A program made the translations under genes and the position numbers. The notes beneath the pieces are model-generated. The model worked only from the letters and a program-made list of their open reading frames with translations. It did no database searches and had not been told where the DNA came from. A stretch of DNA of 64,000 nt from Buchnera aphidicola (Sitobion avenae). GTDB taxonomy: Bacteria > Pseudomonadota > Gammaproteobacteria > Enterobacterales > Enterobacteriaceae. The stretch is taken from contig NZ_CP034855.1 in NCBI RefSeq assembly GCF_005082585.1, forward strand, positions 372,001 to 436,000, given 5' to 3'. Of this stretch, positions 1 through 9,935 are shown piece after piece; the first letter of the stretch is position 1, and each line of letters begins with the position of its first letter.

Positions 1-83
1 TTCAAACTCAAAGAGCATATGAAATAAATAGCAAATCTATTAGTACATCAGATCAAATGCTACAAAAACTGTCACAGTTATAA
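1..83 (+). CDS. flgG: Flagellar distal rod protein FlgG, C-terminal fragment
   Basis: Only the last 26 residues and the TAA stop (81-83) lie in the window. The tail contains QTQRAYEINSK and ends QMLQKLSQL, which matches the C-terminal D0 helix of FlgG in enterobacteria almost residue for residue. FlgG polymerises into the distal rod of the flagellar basal body. It is followed by flgH after 82 bp, the E. coli flgG-flgH-flgI-flgJ-flgK order. The start lies upstream of the window, so integrity of the full gene cannot be judged. Confidence 0.9.
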   Translation, partial: QTQRAYEINSKSISTSDQMLQKLSQL

Positions 84-165
84 TAATCACTTGTGATTGT
101 GTCTTTAGAAAATATGTTCGAGAATATTCATATATTAAACGTCTATCATTAAAGGTAACTTTTTC

Positions 166-882
166 GTGATAAAGTTATTTATTCGTCAAATAAAATACTT
201 TTTAACTGCCATGTTTTTATTAACAATTCAAAGTTGTACTAATATTGAATACAAAACTTTAGTAGAAGGCAAAACAACTGCTATAGCACCTAATATATGG
301 CCTAAAGTAATAAATGGTTCTTTATTTCAAGAAAAAATACCAATGAATTATGGATATCAACCATTATTTGAAGATCATCGCCCACATAACATTGGGGATA
401 CAGTCACTGTTGTATTACAAGAAAATATAAGTGCTAGCAATAGTTCTGTTTCAGATGTTAGTAGAGATAGTACTGCCAACTTAGGAGTAAGAATATCACC
501 TGGACAATTAAATCCTATTTTAGGAATTAATTTGAAAGATAATGCTACTGGTGTAGATAGCATAGGAAGAAACAATTTTTCTGGAAAAGGCAGTAACTCA
601 GCTAAAAACAAATTTACTGGTCTTATTACTGTTACTGTTCAAAAAGTACTCCCAAATGGAAATTTAAAAGTTATTGGAGAAAAACAAGTTTCTATCAATG
701 AAGGTATAGAATTTATTCGTTTTTCAGGTGTAATAAATCCTAATAATATCAATAAAAATAATTTTATCGCATCTACTCAAATTGCTGATGCACGTATTGA
801 ATATTTAAGTCATGGACGTATTAACGAAATTCAAAAAATAGGATGGTTTCAGAAATTTTTATTAAAAATCTCTCCTATATAG
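166..882 (+). CDS. flgH: Flagellar L-ring protein FlgH (GTG start)
   Basis: FlgH is the outer-membrane lipoprotein forming the L ring around the flagellar rod. The 238-residue product has an N-terminal hydrophobic segment (about residues 11-22) followed by Cys24 in the context TIQSC, a usable though not ideal lipobox. The body carries conserved FlgH blocks such as [22 protein letters not shown] and EFIRFSGV, and it ends near family length (E. coli 232). The start is GTG, supported by an AAGGTAA Shine-Dalgarno at 152-158. It lies 82 bp after flgG. Flagellar basal bodies on Buchnera are thought to act mainly as export complexes, so retaining a ring lipoprotein fits an intact basal body rather than motility. 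Confidence 0.95.
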   Translation: MIKLFIRQIKYFLTAMFLLTIQSCTNIEYKTLVEGKTTAIAPNIWPKVINGSLFQEKIPMNYGYQPLFEDHRPHNIGDTVTVVLQENISASNSSVSDVSRDSTANLGVRISPGQLNPILGINLKDNATGVDSIGRNNFSGKGSNSAKNKFTGLITVTVQKVLPNGNLKVIGEKQVSINEGIEFIRFSGVINPNNINKNNFIASTQIADARIEYLSHGRINEIQKIGWFQKFLLKISPI

Positions 883-941
883 ATATATATTACAAAATTA
901 AATAATTTTAAAAATTATATTTCTTCAAAATTTCATTCAAT

Positions 942-975
942 CTCATAAAGAATATTATTATTTATTCTTTATGAG
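942..975. repeat. Perfect 13-bp hairpin between flgH and flgI
   Basis: A perfect inverted repeat (arms 942-954 and 963-975, 8-nt loop) sits in the 214-bp flgH-flgI spacer. In E. coli these two genes are almost contiguous, so the spacer is an expansion. There is no following run of T, so it is not a canonical Rho-independent terminator. It could stabilise the flgH transcript 3' end or attenuate transcription into flgI. Confidence 0.6.
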
Positions 976-1096
976 TAAAGATTAAATATGTTTAAAATAA
1001 CTAAAAAATATTTTTTTTTAAATTTTAATATTTATTAAAAATAATATGATTATATACTATGACACTTTTTAAAAAACACATCAATAAAGGTTTTTT

Positions 1097-2215
1097 ATGT
1101 TTAAAAAAATATTATTGTTAATAAAATCAATTATTTTTATTTGCGTGAGTTGTTCATCGTCTTTGCATGCTGAAAAGATACGTGATTTAACCAGTATTCA
1201 AGGAATTCGAGATAACCCGCTTATCGGTTATGGTTTAATAGTTGGTTTAGATGGAACGGGTGATCAATCAACACAAACTCCTTTTACTAATCAATCATTA
1301 AATAACATGTTGTCGCAATTAGGTGTTAGTATTCATTCAGAAACTAATATGCATATAAAAAATGTAGCTGCAGTAATAGTTACAGCAAATCTACCTCCGT
1401 TTAGTCATACAGGTGAAAAAATAGATGTGGTCGTTTCATCTATAGGTAATGCTAAAAGTCTTAAGGGAGGAACACTTTTAATGACTCCTTTAAAAGGCAC
1501 TGACAATCAAATCTATGCTATTGCTCAAGGTAATGTATTAGTTTCTGAGAAACTTAATAAAAAGGGTAAAATAAATTATATTAATTTAAACCAAGTCAAT
1601 TCTGGTAAAATTCATCGTGGTGCAACAATCGAACGTGAAATAAATAATAATTTTGGAACACAAAAAACAATTAATTTACAATTGAACGAAGAAAATTTTA
1701 GTACAGCACAACGTATGAGTGATATGATTAATGTAAAATATCCAGATACAGCTACTCCTATTGATTCTAAAACAGTACAATTAAGTACTTCAGCTAATAA
1801 TGATGTACAAGTGCATATGCTTTCTAATATTCAAGATATAGACATCTCATTACCATTAGAAGAAGCTAAAGTTGTGATAAATCCTCGTACTGGTTCTATT
1901 GTTGTTAACCAATCAGTAAAATTAAGATCATGTGTAGTTTCCAACGGAAATACATCGATCATAATAAATCAAATTAAAAATAAAAAAAGAGATCTATATT
2001 TTTTAAAATCATTTAAGAAAACTGAAAAAAAAGCGAATTCTATAGAAGATATAGTTAATAAAAACTATATGAACGATATTTCTAGTAATAGAGACAATTT
2101 AAATAATATAGTTAAGGCATTAAATGCATTAGGAACTAAACCTGATGAATTAATGTCTATTTTAGAATTAATGAAAAGTGCTGGTTGTCTTAACGCAAAA
2201 TTGGAAATTGTTTAA
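1097..2215 (+). CDS. flgI: Flagellar P-ring protein FlgI
   Basis: FlgI builds the periplasmic P ring around the flagellar rod. The 372-residue product starts with a Sec signal peptide (basic N terminus, hydrophobic stretch to about residue 20, SLHA cleavage site). The highly conserved mature N terminus follows, with IRDLTSIQGIRDNPLIGYG and LDGTGDQ. Later blocks such as EEAKVVINPRTGSIV and the C-terminal NALGTKPDELMSIL are typical. Length is close to E. coli (365), with some extra Lys/Asn-rich sequence around residues 295-325. The stop overlaps the flgJ start by one base (TAATG at 2213-2217), indicating translational coupling. Confidence 0.97.
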   Translation: MFKKILLLIKSIIFICVSCSSSLHAEKIRDLTSIQGIRDNPLIGYGLIVGLDGTGDQSTQTPFTNQSLNNMLSQLGVSIHSETNMHIKNVAAVIVTANLPPFSHTGEKIDVVVSSIGNAKSLKGGTLLMTPLKGTDNQIYAIAQGNVLVSEKLNKKGKINYINLNQVNSGKIHRGATIEREINNNFGTQKTINLQLNEENFSTAQRMSDMINVKYPDTATPIDSKTVQLSTSANNDVQVHMLSNIQDIDISLPLEEAKVVINPRTGSIVVNQSVKLRSCVVSNGNTSIIINQIKNKKRDLYFLKSFKKTEKKANSIEDIVNKNYMNDISSNRDNLNNIVKALNALGTKPDELMSILELMKSAGCLNAKLEIV

Positions 2216-2532
2216 TGAATGATAATTTTTTACTATTTAATACATTAAATTATAATGTTAAATTTATTAATGAACTGAAATATCAAGTACATGATAATCC
2301 CACAAAATATGCATTAAAAACAGCTAAAGAAGTAGAAAGTGTGTTTATTCAAATATTACTTAAAAATATGAGAAACACTTTATTAAAAGATAGTTTATTA
2401 GATAATAATCAGAGTCGTCTTTATACTGATATTTATGATCAACAACTATCTCAAGAAATTAGTAAAAAAGGAATAGGATTAACTGACATAATTTTAAATC
2501 AAATTCAACCAAAAAAAAATATTATGTCATGA
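2215..2532 (+). CDS. flgJ: Short FlgJ: rod-assembly domain only, no muramidase domain
   Basis: E. coli FlgJ (about 313 residues) has an N-terminal rod-scaffold domain and a C-terminal peptidoglycan hydrolase domain. This product has only 105 residues. It contains the N-terminal signature around AKEVESVFIQILLKNMRNTL and the block SRLYTDIYDQQLSQEISKKGIGL. It then stops, with no trace of the hydrolase domain before the next gene. The frame is intact and coupled to flgI by a one-base overlap, so it looks like a maintained short protein rather than a fresh pseudogene. The rod must then pass the thin wall without FlgJ hydrolysis or with another enzyme. Loss of the hydrolase half is, to my knowledge, usual in Buchnera. 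Confidence 0.92.
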   Translation: MNDNFLLFNTLNYNVKFINELKYQVHDNPTKYALKTAKEVESVFIQILLKNMRNTLLKDSLLDNNQSRLYTDIYDQQLSQEISKKGIGLTDIILNQIQPKKNIMS

Positions 2533-2624
2533 AAATAATGATAAAGTATCATTTCAATGAACTATTTTATATAGAAAATATATTTTAAAATAAAATAAAT
2601 CTCTTATGAAATAAGGATAAAAAA

Positions 2625-4262
2625 ATGAGTTCAATATTAAATGCCGCCATTGCTGGTATAAACGCAATGAAAATTATGATTGATAATACTGTCAATAAAA
2701 TTAATAATCCTGCTGAAAAAATTTCAGGAAAACGTGTTATTTTAGAAAATACTATACAAAATTCAGATTCAAATACAAATACTAAAGTAAAAGTAAAAGA
2801 AATATACGATAATTATAATGACTTTATTACAGAAGAAAAAAGAAAAACTGAGGTGCAAGTTCAAGATGAGCAAACTAAAATTGAACAATTATTAAAATTA
2901 GAAGATTTGTTGTGTGAAAAGTCAAATATTTTCAATATTTTAATTAATGATTTATATGAACAAATAGAAAAAGATATTGTTGTAGGTCAAAAAAATATAA
3001 TCAATGAAAATATCAAAAACAAATTAAGTAATATAGTATTAGCAATACAAGATTTTGATAAAAAATTAAAATTTTTAGAAAAAGATATCAAAGAATCTGT
3101 GATAAACAATATTGAAAAAGTTAATTCATTAATTAACGAAATTCATGAAATTACTATAGATATTCGTTATTTCCCTGTTTTAAAACTCCCTAATAGGGTT
3201 GATAGCTTAATTGACAAAAGAGATAATCTAGTAGACGAATTAAACGATTTAATAGGAGTTAAAGTTGTAAAAGGTAATGATAGTTATAAACTTTATTTAA
3301 ATAATGGGATATCTATCATAGACAATAATCAAAAACAAAATTTAATTCCATTAACATCTAAATCAGATGACAGATATATTAGCGTAGGATATATTGATAA
3401 TAATGATAAAATAGCGAAAAAAATAGAAGACATGATTCCTAGTGCTACTTTAGGAGCACTTCTTAAATTTCGTAGAGAAGAACTAACAGATGCAAGAAAT
3501 AAAATCGGACAATTAACAATTAATTTTGCGGATAGTATTAACTCATATCATACGTTAGGATATGATATGTTTGGACATGTAGGTAAAGAAATCTTTAAAA
3601 TTAGCCAACCAGAAGTTATATCTAGTTCAAGCAATCATTCATCTCCTACAATATCAGCAAAATGGGTTTCTACTAGTAATGCAAAAGATACTGACTATAT
3701 TATATATTTTAAAAATAATAATTGGACAGTAATAAGACTAATAGATCATACTCAAGTTGAACCTAATATACGTACAGAAAATAACAATCTATTAATCACT
3801 TTTGATGGAATCGAATTTTTAATACAAGGTGAAAATTCTGACGGTGATATTTACATGATTAAACCATATTCTAAAACGTTAGAACAATTAGAATTGTTGA
3901 TTGATAAAAATCAACCATTTGCGTTTTCATCTACAGATGATGTAAATTATCCCAATAGAAACAATGCTATGATAATGAATAAATTTCATAAAGATCTTTT
4001 AGTTGATCATAAAGAAACACTTGATGAAGCCTATCAAAAATTTTCTAAATCTATAGCTTATAAATGCAATGAACTTGAAGAAGAAATTCCCTTTAAAAAA
4101 AATATGGTTAATATACTTAAAGATAAAAAATTATCTATGTCTAACAATGTTGAACAAGATTATCAAGATTTAAATTATCAACAAGAATGCTATCTTGCAA
4201 ACGTTAAAGTTTTACAAATAGCAGAAAATATTTTTAATGAAATAATCGACTGTTTTAGCTAA
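2625..4262 (+). CDS. flgK: Flagellar hook-associated protein 1 FlgK, diverged N terminus
   Basis: FlgK is the first hook-filament junction protein. The 545-residue product aligns over the full length of E. coli FlgK (547). Matches include the N-terminal [14 protein letters not shown], a central [20 protein letters not shown], and the C-terminal D0 helix with [19 protein letters not shown]. The usual rod/hook N-terminal motif (NNISNxNTxGY-like, residues 22-40) is badly degraded here to [16 protein letters not shown]. Much of residues 40-180 is Lys/Asn-rich coiled coil. The flgL gene that follows flgK in E. coli is missing; rne comes next on the opposite strand. The last 47 bases, including the stop, are duplicated exactly downstream. 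Confidence 0.93.
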   Translation: MSSILNAAIAGINAMKIMIDNTVNKINNPAEKISGKRVILENTIQNSDSNTNTKVKVKEIYDNYNDFITEEKRKTEVQVQDEQTKIEQLLKLEDLLCEKSNIFNILINDLYEQIEKDIVVGQKNIINENIKNKLSNIVLAIQDFDKKLKFLEKDIKESVINNIEKVNSLINEIHEITIDIRYFPVLKLPNRVDSLIDKRDNLVDELNDLIGVKVVKGNDSYKLYLNNGISIIDNNQKQNLIPLTSKSDDRYISVGYIDNNDKIAKKIEDMIPSATLGALLKFRREELTDARNKIGQLTINFADSINSYHTLGYDMFGHVGKEIFKISQPEVISSSSNHSSPTISAKWVSTSNAKDTDYIIYFKNNNWTVIRLIDHTQVEPNIRTENNNLLITFDGIEFLIQGENSDGDIYMIKPYSKTLEQLELLIDKNQPFAFSSTDDVNYPNRNNAMIMNKFHKDLLVDHKETLDEAYQKFSKSIAYKCNELEEEIPFKKNMVNILKDKKLSMSNNVEQDYQDLNYQQECYLANVKVLQIAENIFNEIIDCFS

Positions 4263-4393
4263 TTAATTTTTAAAAAAGACCTATAAAAAAATAAAAACTT
4301 ACTTAAATAGCAGAAAATATTTTTAATGAAATAATCGACTGTTTTAGCTAATTAATTTTTAAAAAAGACCTATAAAAAAATAAAAACTTACTT
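4216..4393. repeat. Exact 89-bp tandem duplication spanning the flgK 3' end
   Basis: Bases 4216-4304 and 4305-4393 are identical over all 89 positions and directly abut. The unit holds the last 47 bases of flgK including TAA, a short spacer, and the left arm of the downstream terminator hairpin. Only the second copy is followed by the right arm, so a single functional terminator remains. The flgK reading frame is not changed, because the stop lies in the first copy. Complete identity in non-coding A+T-rich DNA implies a recent duplication, an active polymorphism, or an assembly error. Confidence 0.97.
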
Positions 4394-4408
4394 TTAAAGT
4401 AAGTTTTT
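4382..4408. terminator. Bidirectional terminator between flgK and rne
   Basis: A 10-bp stem (4382-4391 with 4399-4408) and a 7-nt loop is flanked by T-rich sequence on the right (4404-4417) and A-rich sequence on the left (4374-4386). Transcripts from both strands would therefore have a hairpin followed by a U-rich tail. It lies between two convergent genes, flgK (+) and rne (-). Confidence 0.8.
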
Positions 4409-4509
4409 ATTTTTTTATGAAAGAAAAATACAATAAATAATTATGTTTATGATATATTGTAATAATTTCATCCTTAATTACAAAATATTTAAGATTTCTA
4501 AAAAATATT

Positions 4510-7236
4510 TTATTTAAGTTTTGAAACCGGCGAATTAGAAAAACTTGTTGCAGAATGTGCTCCTGCAGAATTTTTTCTTCTATAACTTAATTTCATCATC
4601 AAAAAACTAAAATCTTTTTCTGTCTTTTTACAATGTGAATTTTCTGAAATTTTTGTTACAGGTGCGCTTGATTGATTTTTTTTTCCCGAAATTAATACAG
4701 ATTTTTTCTCAGTACTTATTGAAAATTTTGATTCTATAATTTTTGGAATTTCAGTATTATATTTTATACATTTTTTAAAGGGATATATTCTATTTTTTGT
4801 TTTTTTTGTTCTGGGATAATCATTATTCTTAATAATTTTATTTGTTTTGCAAACAGAAGATAAATGTAATTTTTTCTTTTTGATTATTGTATTTTGTTGT
4901 TTTTCTTTATCTAAAATAATAACTGGATATTTAATCCATACTTTACCTAATGATAATTCTAATGAAAATACTGAAGAAAGTATTAATATTGGTGATTTAA
5001 TAGGATGACAATTTACAAAATTATTATTTAATATAGTATTATTTTTAAAAGTTCCAGAATTGTTAAAAAATTTATAAAAAATAGGATTGATATTAATAGG
5101 ATTATATTTATTAATTTCAATGTTTTTAAAAGAAATATTTTTATTTATATGTTTTTCAATTAAATTAACTTTTTTGATTTCTTTTCTTTTATTTTCTTTG
5201 TTATAGAAAAAATTATCTGGATTAGATGTATCTAATTTTTTACTTTTCAAATGTTTTTCATCGTTTTTTTTATAAGAATTACTATTTTTTCGTGAAGAAA
5301 TATTGTAATCTTTTTTAGATGATTCCAAAAATTTATGTTTTAAAGATATATTTTCAATATTTTTTCTAGCTTCTTGAGAAGAAACAACTGTTTTTTTTTG
5401 AAAAATATTTTTCTTATTTAAAGAATAATGTTTTTTTTTTGAAAATCCATTATTTTTATTTTGAAAAATATTATTTTTTAGAATTTTTCGAGTAATTAAA
5501 ATATGTTTAATTAAAAAAGAATTTTTTAACCAAGAAATAATCTTAGATATAAAATTATTATGAATGATATAATGTTTATTATTTTTTAAAATGTTTTCTT
5601 TCTCTTCTTCTAATCTCTCAGTACTATGATTAAACAAATTCAAATCAGTAAAATTTAATTTATTTTTTATCTTTTTTTTCAAGATGTTTTCTTTTAAAAA
5701 ATCTGTAATTTTACTTTTACGAATGTTAGAAAAACCATAACTTATAGAATTTACACTTTCACCCTTTCTAATTCTAGAAACAGAATAATGTGGAGTTTTC
5801 ATTTTTTTACTAGGAATAATGATAGTTTTTCCACCATCTTGACGTTTTTCAATAGCATGAACTACATCTCTTTTTTCATTTAGTAAATAGCAAGCTATCT
5901 CTACAGGTACAATAGCACGTACTTCAGATGTATTTTCTTTTAAAGCTTCTTCTTCAATTAAACGTAAAATTGATAAAGATAAAGATTCATTATCTCTAAT
6001 TGTTCCTGTTCCTGTACATCTTGGACAAACATGATGACTAGACTCACCTAAAGATGAACTTAATCTTTGTCTAGACATTTCTAACAAACCAAAACGAGAA
6101 ATTTGACCAATTTGAATACGAGCTCTATCTTCACGTGCAATTTCACGTAATCTATTCTCAACAGCTTTTTGATGACTGACAGATGACATGTCAATAAAGT
6201 CAATTACTATCAATCCGCCTAAATCTCGCAAACGTAATTGACGAGAAATTTCATCCACAGCTTCTAAATTAGTATTAAATGCTGTAGATGCAATATCTGC
6301 ACCACTTGTAGAACGAGAAGAATTAATATCAATAGCAGTTAGAGCCTCAGTACTATCTACCATAATTGAACCACCAGAAGGCAATCTTACTTTTCTTTGG
6401 AAAGCAGAATCAATTTGTGTTTCAATTTGAAAATAACTAAATAATGGAATTTCTCCAGTATACAACTTGATTTTATTAGCAAAATCCGGACGGCCTAAAA
6501 AAGTAATATGTTTTCGAGCTAAATTTAATATCTTAGGATTATCAATTAAAATTTCTCCGATATCTTGACGAAGATAATCTCTAAAAGCGCGAACAATAAT
6601 ATTACTTTCTTGATGAATTAAAAATGGTGCAGTTCGACTTTTTGCTATTATTTGAATGGTATTCCAATGCTGTAACCTAAGAGACAAATCCCATCTTAAT
6701 GACTCTATAGATTTACCAGCACCAGCAGTTCGAATAATTAAACTCATATCTTCAGGTAATTTTAATAAAGATAATAACTCTTTTAATAAAATTCTATCAT
6801 TTCCTTCGATTCGTCTTGATATACCACCAGATTTTGGATTATTTGGCATGAGAACTAAATAACTTCCTGGTAAACTGATAAAAGTTGTTAAAGCTGCACC
6901 TTTAGTACCTCGTTCTTCTTTATTTATTTGAACAATAACTTCCTGACCTTCTTGTAAAATATCTTTAATATTAAGACCTAAGGTATAAACATAATTTTCT
7001 GGAAAATAATTTTTAGAGATTTCTTTTAATGGTAAAAACCCATTTTTTTCTTCACCATAATCTACAAAAGCAGCTTCTAAACTAGGTTCTATACGAGCAA
7101 TTCTTCCTTTATATATATTTGATTTCTTTTGTTCTGATCCAGAATTTTCTATATCTAGATCGTATAAACGTTGACCGTCAACAAGAGCTACACGCAACTC
7201 TTCCTGCTGAGTTGCATTAATTAACATTCTTTTCAT
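4510..7236 (-). CDS. rne: Ribonuclease E, degradosome scaffold endonuclease
   Basis: RNase E is the main mRNA-decay and rRNA/tRNA-processing endonuclease. The start is placed at the ATG at 7236 because the product then begins [22 protein letters not shown] as in E. coli; the open frame extends 15 codons further upstream without homology. The first ~500 residues are highly conserved: S1 domain (about 35-120), catalytic aspartates in TAIDINSS and VIDFIDMSS, and the zinc-link CPRC. The C-terminal ~400 residues are Lys/Asn-rich and unlike E. coli. One exception is a hydrophobic/basic stretch ([14 protein letters not shown]) resembling the membrane-targeting helix. Another is a short tail (SAGAHSAT) resembling the PNPase-binding end of E. 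coli RNase E. Total 908 residues against about 1061. Confidence 0.96.
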   Translation of the reverse strand: MKRMLINATQQEELRVALVDGQRLYDLDIENSGSEQKKSNIYKGRIARIEPSLEAAFVDYGEEKNGFLPLKEISKNYFPENYVYTLGLNIKDILQEGQEVIVQINKEERGTKGAALTTFISLPGSYLVLMPNNPKSGGISRRIEGNDRILLKELLSLLKLPEDMSLIIRTAGAGKSIESLRWDLSLRLQHWNTIQIIAKSRTAPFLIHQESNIIVRAFRDYLRQDIGEILIDNPKILNLARKHITFLGRPDFANKIKLYTGEIPLFSYFQIETQIDSAFQRKVRLPSGGSIMVDSTEALTAIDINSSRSTSGADIASTAFNTNLEAVDEISRQLRLRDLGGLIVIDFIDMSSVSHQKAVENRLREIAREDRARIQIGQISRFGLLEMSRQRLSSSLGESSHHVCPRCTGTGTIRDNESLSLSILRLIEEEALKENTSEVRAIVPVEIACYLLNEKRDVVHAIEKRQDGGKTIIIPSKKMKTPHYSVSRIRKGESVNSISYGFSNIRKSKITDFLKENILKKKIKNKLNFTDLNLFNHSTERLEEEKENILKNNKHYIIHNNFISKIISWLKNSFLIKHILITRKILKNNIFQNKNNGFSKKKHYSLNKKNIFQKKTVVSSQEARKNIENISLKHKFLESSKKDYNISSRKNSNSYKKNDEKHLKSKKLDTSNPDNFFYNKENKRKEIKKVNLIEKHINKNISFKNIEINKYNPININPIFYKFFNNSGTFKNNTILNNNFVNCHPIKSPILILSSVFSLELSLGKVWIKYPVIILDKEKQQNTIIKKKKLHLSSVCKTNKIIKNNDYPRTKKTKNRIYPFKKCIKYNTEIPKIIESKFSISTEKKSVLISGKKNQSSAPVTKISENSHCKKTEKDFSFLMMKLSYRRKNSAGAHSATSFSNSPVSKLK

Positions 7237-7478
7237 TATAACTTTTTCTCTCTTATTTTTATAAATAAGTACATACATCAACAGGAAAAATAGATCATTA
7301 AAAAATTTTATATTTTAATAAATTTAATAATATAAAAATACAAGAAATATTATATAAAATAATATTAAATTTTTTTATATTACATATTAATGAATTATTT
7401 ATTTAATATATTTATATAAATAATTATATTATAATAAATAAAAAATTAAAAAAATTACTTACCATAGAGATTTTTTTA

Positions 7479-8423
7479 ATGAAACATAAAATACTACCGA
7501 TATCTATTATATATATTAATCAAGAAATGCTAAATCAACGCATAGATAATTTTATGCATAATAGGTTTAAAAACGTTCCTAAAAGCATGATTTATCGTAT
7601 TATAAGAACAGGAAAGATTCGAATTAATAAAAAAAGAATCAAACCACATTATAAATTAAAAATTGGAGATGTACTGAGAATTCCACCAATAAAAATCTCA
7701 TATAATTTAAAAAATACTTTTTTTCCCTTAAATGATGCTAAAAATTTATTAAATAGCATTTTATATGAAGATAATCATTTGTTAATTATTAATAAACCTT
7801 CAGGAATTGCAGTACATGGTGGAAGTGGACTAAATTTTGGAGTAATAGAATATTTTCGAAAATTGCGTCCACTAGATAAATGTCTTGAACTTGTACATCG
7901 TATTGATCGCGAAACATCAGGCATTTTAATATTAGCAAAAAAACGTTCATCTTTAGTATCACTACATCAACAATTAAGAGAACAAAAAGTTAAAAAAGAG
8001 TATATAGCATTAGTTCATGGTTTGTGGCCTATTCATTTAAAAAAAATTTCAGAACCTTTATTAAAGATTAGATTGCAGAATAAACAAAAAATAGTTTTAA
8101 TTAATCCAAAAGGCAAACCTTCAGAAACTTGCTTTCAAATTAAAAAAAAATTCTCATCCTCAACTTTACTGTCAATTATACCTAAAACTGGTAGAACACA
8201 TCAAATTCGCGCACATACCTTCCATGCAGGACATCCAATATTATTTGATAAACGTTATGGTAAAAATAGTCTAGATGCTAATATAAAAAATAATATTAAT
8301 ATTAACAGACTTTTACTTCATTCTTATGGAATTCATTTCATCCATCCAAAAAATGGTCATAATATTTATATAAAGGCTCCGTTACATGCAGATTTTAAAG
8401 ATTATTTAAACAATATGATATAG
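7479..8423 (+). CDS. rluC: 23S rRNA pseudouridine synthase RluC
   Basis: RluC converts U955, U2504 and U2580 of 23S rRNA to pseudouridine. The 314-residue product has an N-terminal S4 RNA-binding domain (about residues 15-75, with RIDNFMHNRF and RINKKRIKP). The RluA-family catalytic domain follows, with the active-site motif HRIDRETSG (catalytic Asp) near residue 145 and the TGRTHQIRAH motif near residue 235. It lies divergently from rne, as in E. coli, and is followed by rpmF. It differs from the other family member in this window, rluD, by gene context and by the RET in place of KDT at the active site. Length matches E. coli (319). Confidence 0.93.
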   Translation: MKHKILPISIIYINQEMLNQRIDNFMHNRFKNVPKSMIYRIIRTGKIRINKKRIKPHYKLKIGDVLRIPPIKISYNLKNTFFPLNDAKNLLNSILYEDNHLLIINKPSGIAVHGGSGLNFGVIEYFRKLRPLDKCLELVHRIDRETSGILILAKKRSSLVSLHQQLREQKVKKEYIALVHGLWPIHLKKISEPLLKIRLQNKQKIVLINPKGKPSETCFQIKKKFSSSTLLSIIPKTGRTHQIRAHTFHAGHPILFDKRYGKNSLDANIKNNININRLLLHSYGIHFIHPKNGHNIYIKAPLHADFKDYLNNMI

Positions 8424-8505
8424 TTTATATATAATAAGATCTAATATGAAACATATTATTTTTAATAAAATATTTTTCCAGCATACTAAATAGAGAAAAC
8501 ATCAT

Positions 8506-8670
8506 ATGGCAGTTCAAAAAAATAAACCTACTCGATCTAAAAGAGGAATGAGACGTTCTCATGACTCTCTGCAAGTACCAACTTTATCTATAGATAAATT
8601 TTCTGGAGAAACACATATTCGACATCATATTACTTTTGATGGCTATTACAAGGGGAAAAAAGTTATTTAA
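8506..8670 (+). CDS. rpmF: 50S ribosomal protein L32
   Basis: This 54-residue protein begins [20 protein letters not shown], the near-invariant N terminus of proteobacterial L32. It continues to an [11 protein letters not shown] end, so length and sequence agree with the family (E. coli 57). L32 sits near the peptidyl transferase exit side of the large subunit. The gene follows rluC after 82 bp; in E. coli yceF and yceD lie between them and are gone here. In E. coli rpmF leads the fatty-acid gene cluster; here plsX and fabH are missing and fabD follows after a 308-bp spacer. Confidence 0.97.
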   Translation: MAVQKNKPTRSKRGMRRSHDSLQVPTLSIDKFSGETHIRHHITFDGYYKGKKVI

Positions 8671-8978
8671 GAAAACACATAATATAATAAATACTATTTT
8701 ATATATTTAAAAATTAAGTTAACTTTTTTAAAAAAAATTTTATTTAATTAATTTTTGTAAAACTATTCATTAAAAACTATTTTTTTATAAGTTTTTAATG
8801 AATACATTATATTAACTTAAAAATATATAATAAATTTTATCAAAGATATTTTCAAATTGTTTTAAAAATGTCATATTTCATGTGAAATTCAATATATTTA
8901 TATAAAATAAATAAAAAAAATTAAAAATATCTTATAATTATATTGTAAATTTTTATTTTAAAAAACAAGGTAATTATA
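8671..8978. other. Spacer rpmF-fabD in place of plsX-fabH
   Basis: No open frame resembling PlsX or FabH remains in these 308 A+T-rich bases. The only structure I see is a pair of nested inverted repeats (separate entry at 8764-8804). The end of the spacer must contain the fabD promoter and ribosome binding site (AAGG just before the ATG at 8979), but no promoter stands out above the A+T background. Confidence 0.6.
8764..8804. repeat. Perfect 15-bp hairpin after rpmF
   Basis: Arms 8764-8778 and 8790-8804 pair perfectly over 15 bases with an 11-nt loop. A second, outer inverted repeat (TTAAGTTAA at 8714-8722 and TTAACTTAA at 8812-8820) encloses it. There is no T run directly after it, so it is at best a non-canonical terminator or a 3'-end-stabilising structure for the rpmF mRNA. 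Its perfection in a spacer that has otherwise eroded suggests selection. Confidence 0.6.
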
Positions 8979-9935
8979 ATGAGTTTATTTGCAATGTTAT
9001 TTCCAGGACAAGGTTCTCAATATGTAGGTATGCTATCTTCATTCTTTTACAGAAGTAATAACATTTTTTATAACACCTTTGATGAAGCATCAGAATATAT
9101 TCATTTTGATTTATTTAAATTAATACAAGAAGGACCTAAATTTAAATTAAATGAAAGTAAATATACACAAGTAGCAATATTAACTGCATCAGTTTCAATA
9201 TATCGTTTTTGGAATTATAAACATGGTAAAGCTCCAACGTTTATGTCAGGACACAGCCTTGGTGAATATTCAGCTTTGGTATGTTCTGATTCAATAAAAT
9301 TTTCTGATGCATTAAACTTTGTGTTTTTACGAGGTCAACTCATGGAAGAAATAACTATAAACCGCCCTACTTTAATGCAAGCAATTATTGGAATAGATAA
9401 AAAAAAAGCTCAAACTGCATGTTCTACAATAAAATCAAAAAAAATTGTTTCTTTATCAAGTATAAACTCTCACAATCAAATTGTAATTTCAGGAGATAAA
9501 TCTGCAGTATATAAAGCAAGTTTAAATTGTAAAAAATTAGGAGCTAAACATATATTTACACTTAATACTAATATACCAGCACACTCTAAGTTAATGAAAC
9601 CAATATCTGAAAAATTAAAAAAAATGTTAAATATGATCTCTGTACATCCACCTAAAATTCCAGTTATCAATAACGTTGATGTAACATCTGAAAATAACAG
9701 CGAAAATATAAAAAATGCATTAATTAGACAAATCTATAGTACTGTAAGATGGAAGGAAGTTATAGATTTTATGAAATTGAAAAAAAATTTTGTAATGTTA
9801 GAAATTGGACCTAATAAAATACTTACTAAATTAAACAAAAAAGATAAAAAAATTATTTCATTTAGCACTAATAATTTAAAAAATTTTTTAATAGCTTTCA
9901 AAAAAATTAATCAAGGAATTAATGAACATAAATAA
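8979..9935 (+). CDS. fabD: Malonyl-CoA:ACP transacylase FabD
   Basis: FabD transfers malonyl from CoA to the acyl carrier protein for fatty-acid elongation in the cytoplasm. The 318-residue product starts MSLFAMLFPGQGSQYVGML and carries the GHSLGEYSAL nucleophile motif near residue 92, where the serine is acylated. The C-terminal EIGPNKILTKL is also typical. Length matches E. coli (309). The gene overlaps fabG by 14 bp and belongs to the fabD-fabG-acpP unit. With fabH, fabF and plsX absent from this locus, its product can work only with condensing enzymes encoded elsewhere, or may serve mainly octanoyl/lipoate supply (inference). Confidence 0.95.
   Translation: MSLFAMLFPGQGSQYVGMLSSFFYRSNNIFYNTFDEASEYIHFDLFKLIQEGPKFKLNESKYTQVAILTASVSIYRFWNYKHGKAPTFMSGHSLGEYSALVCSDSIKFSDALNFVFLRGQLMEEITINRPTLMQAIIGIDKKKAQTACSTIKSKKIVSLSSINSHNQIVISGDKSAVYKASLNCKKLGAKHIFTLNTNIPAHSKLMKPISEKLKKMLNMISVHPPKIPVINNVDVTSENNSENIKNALIRQIYSTVRWKEVIDFMKLKKNFVMLEIGPNKILTKLNKKDKKIISFSTNNLKNFLIAFKKINQGINEHK

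Noticed and set aside
7237-7281. 15-codon N-terminal extension of RNase E
   Set aside because: No homology; the E. coli-like start MKRMLINA at 7236 explains the protein.
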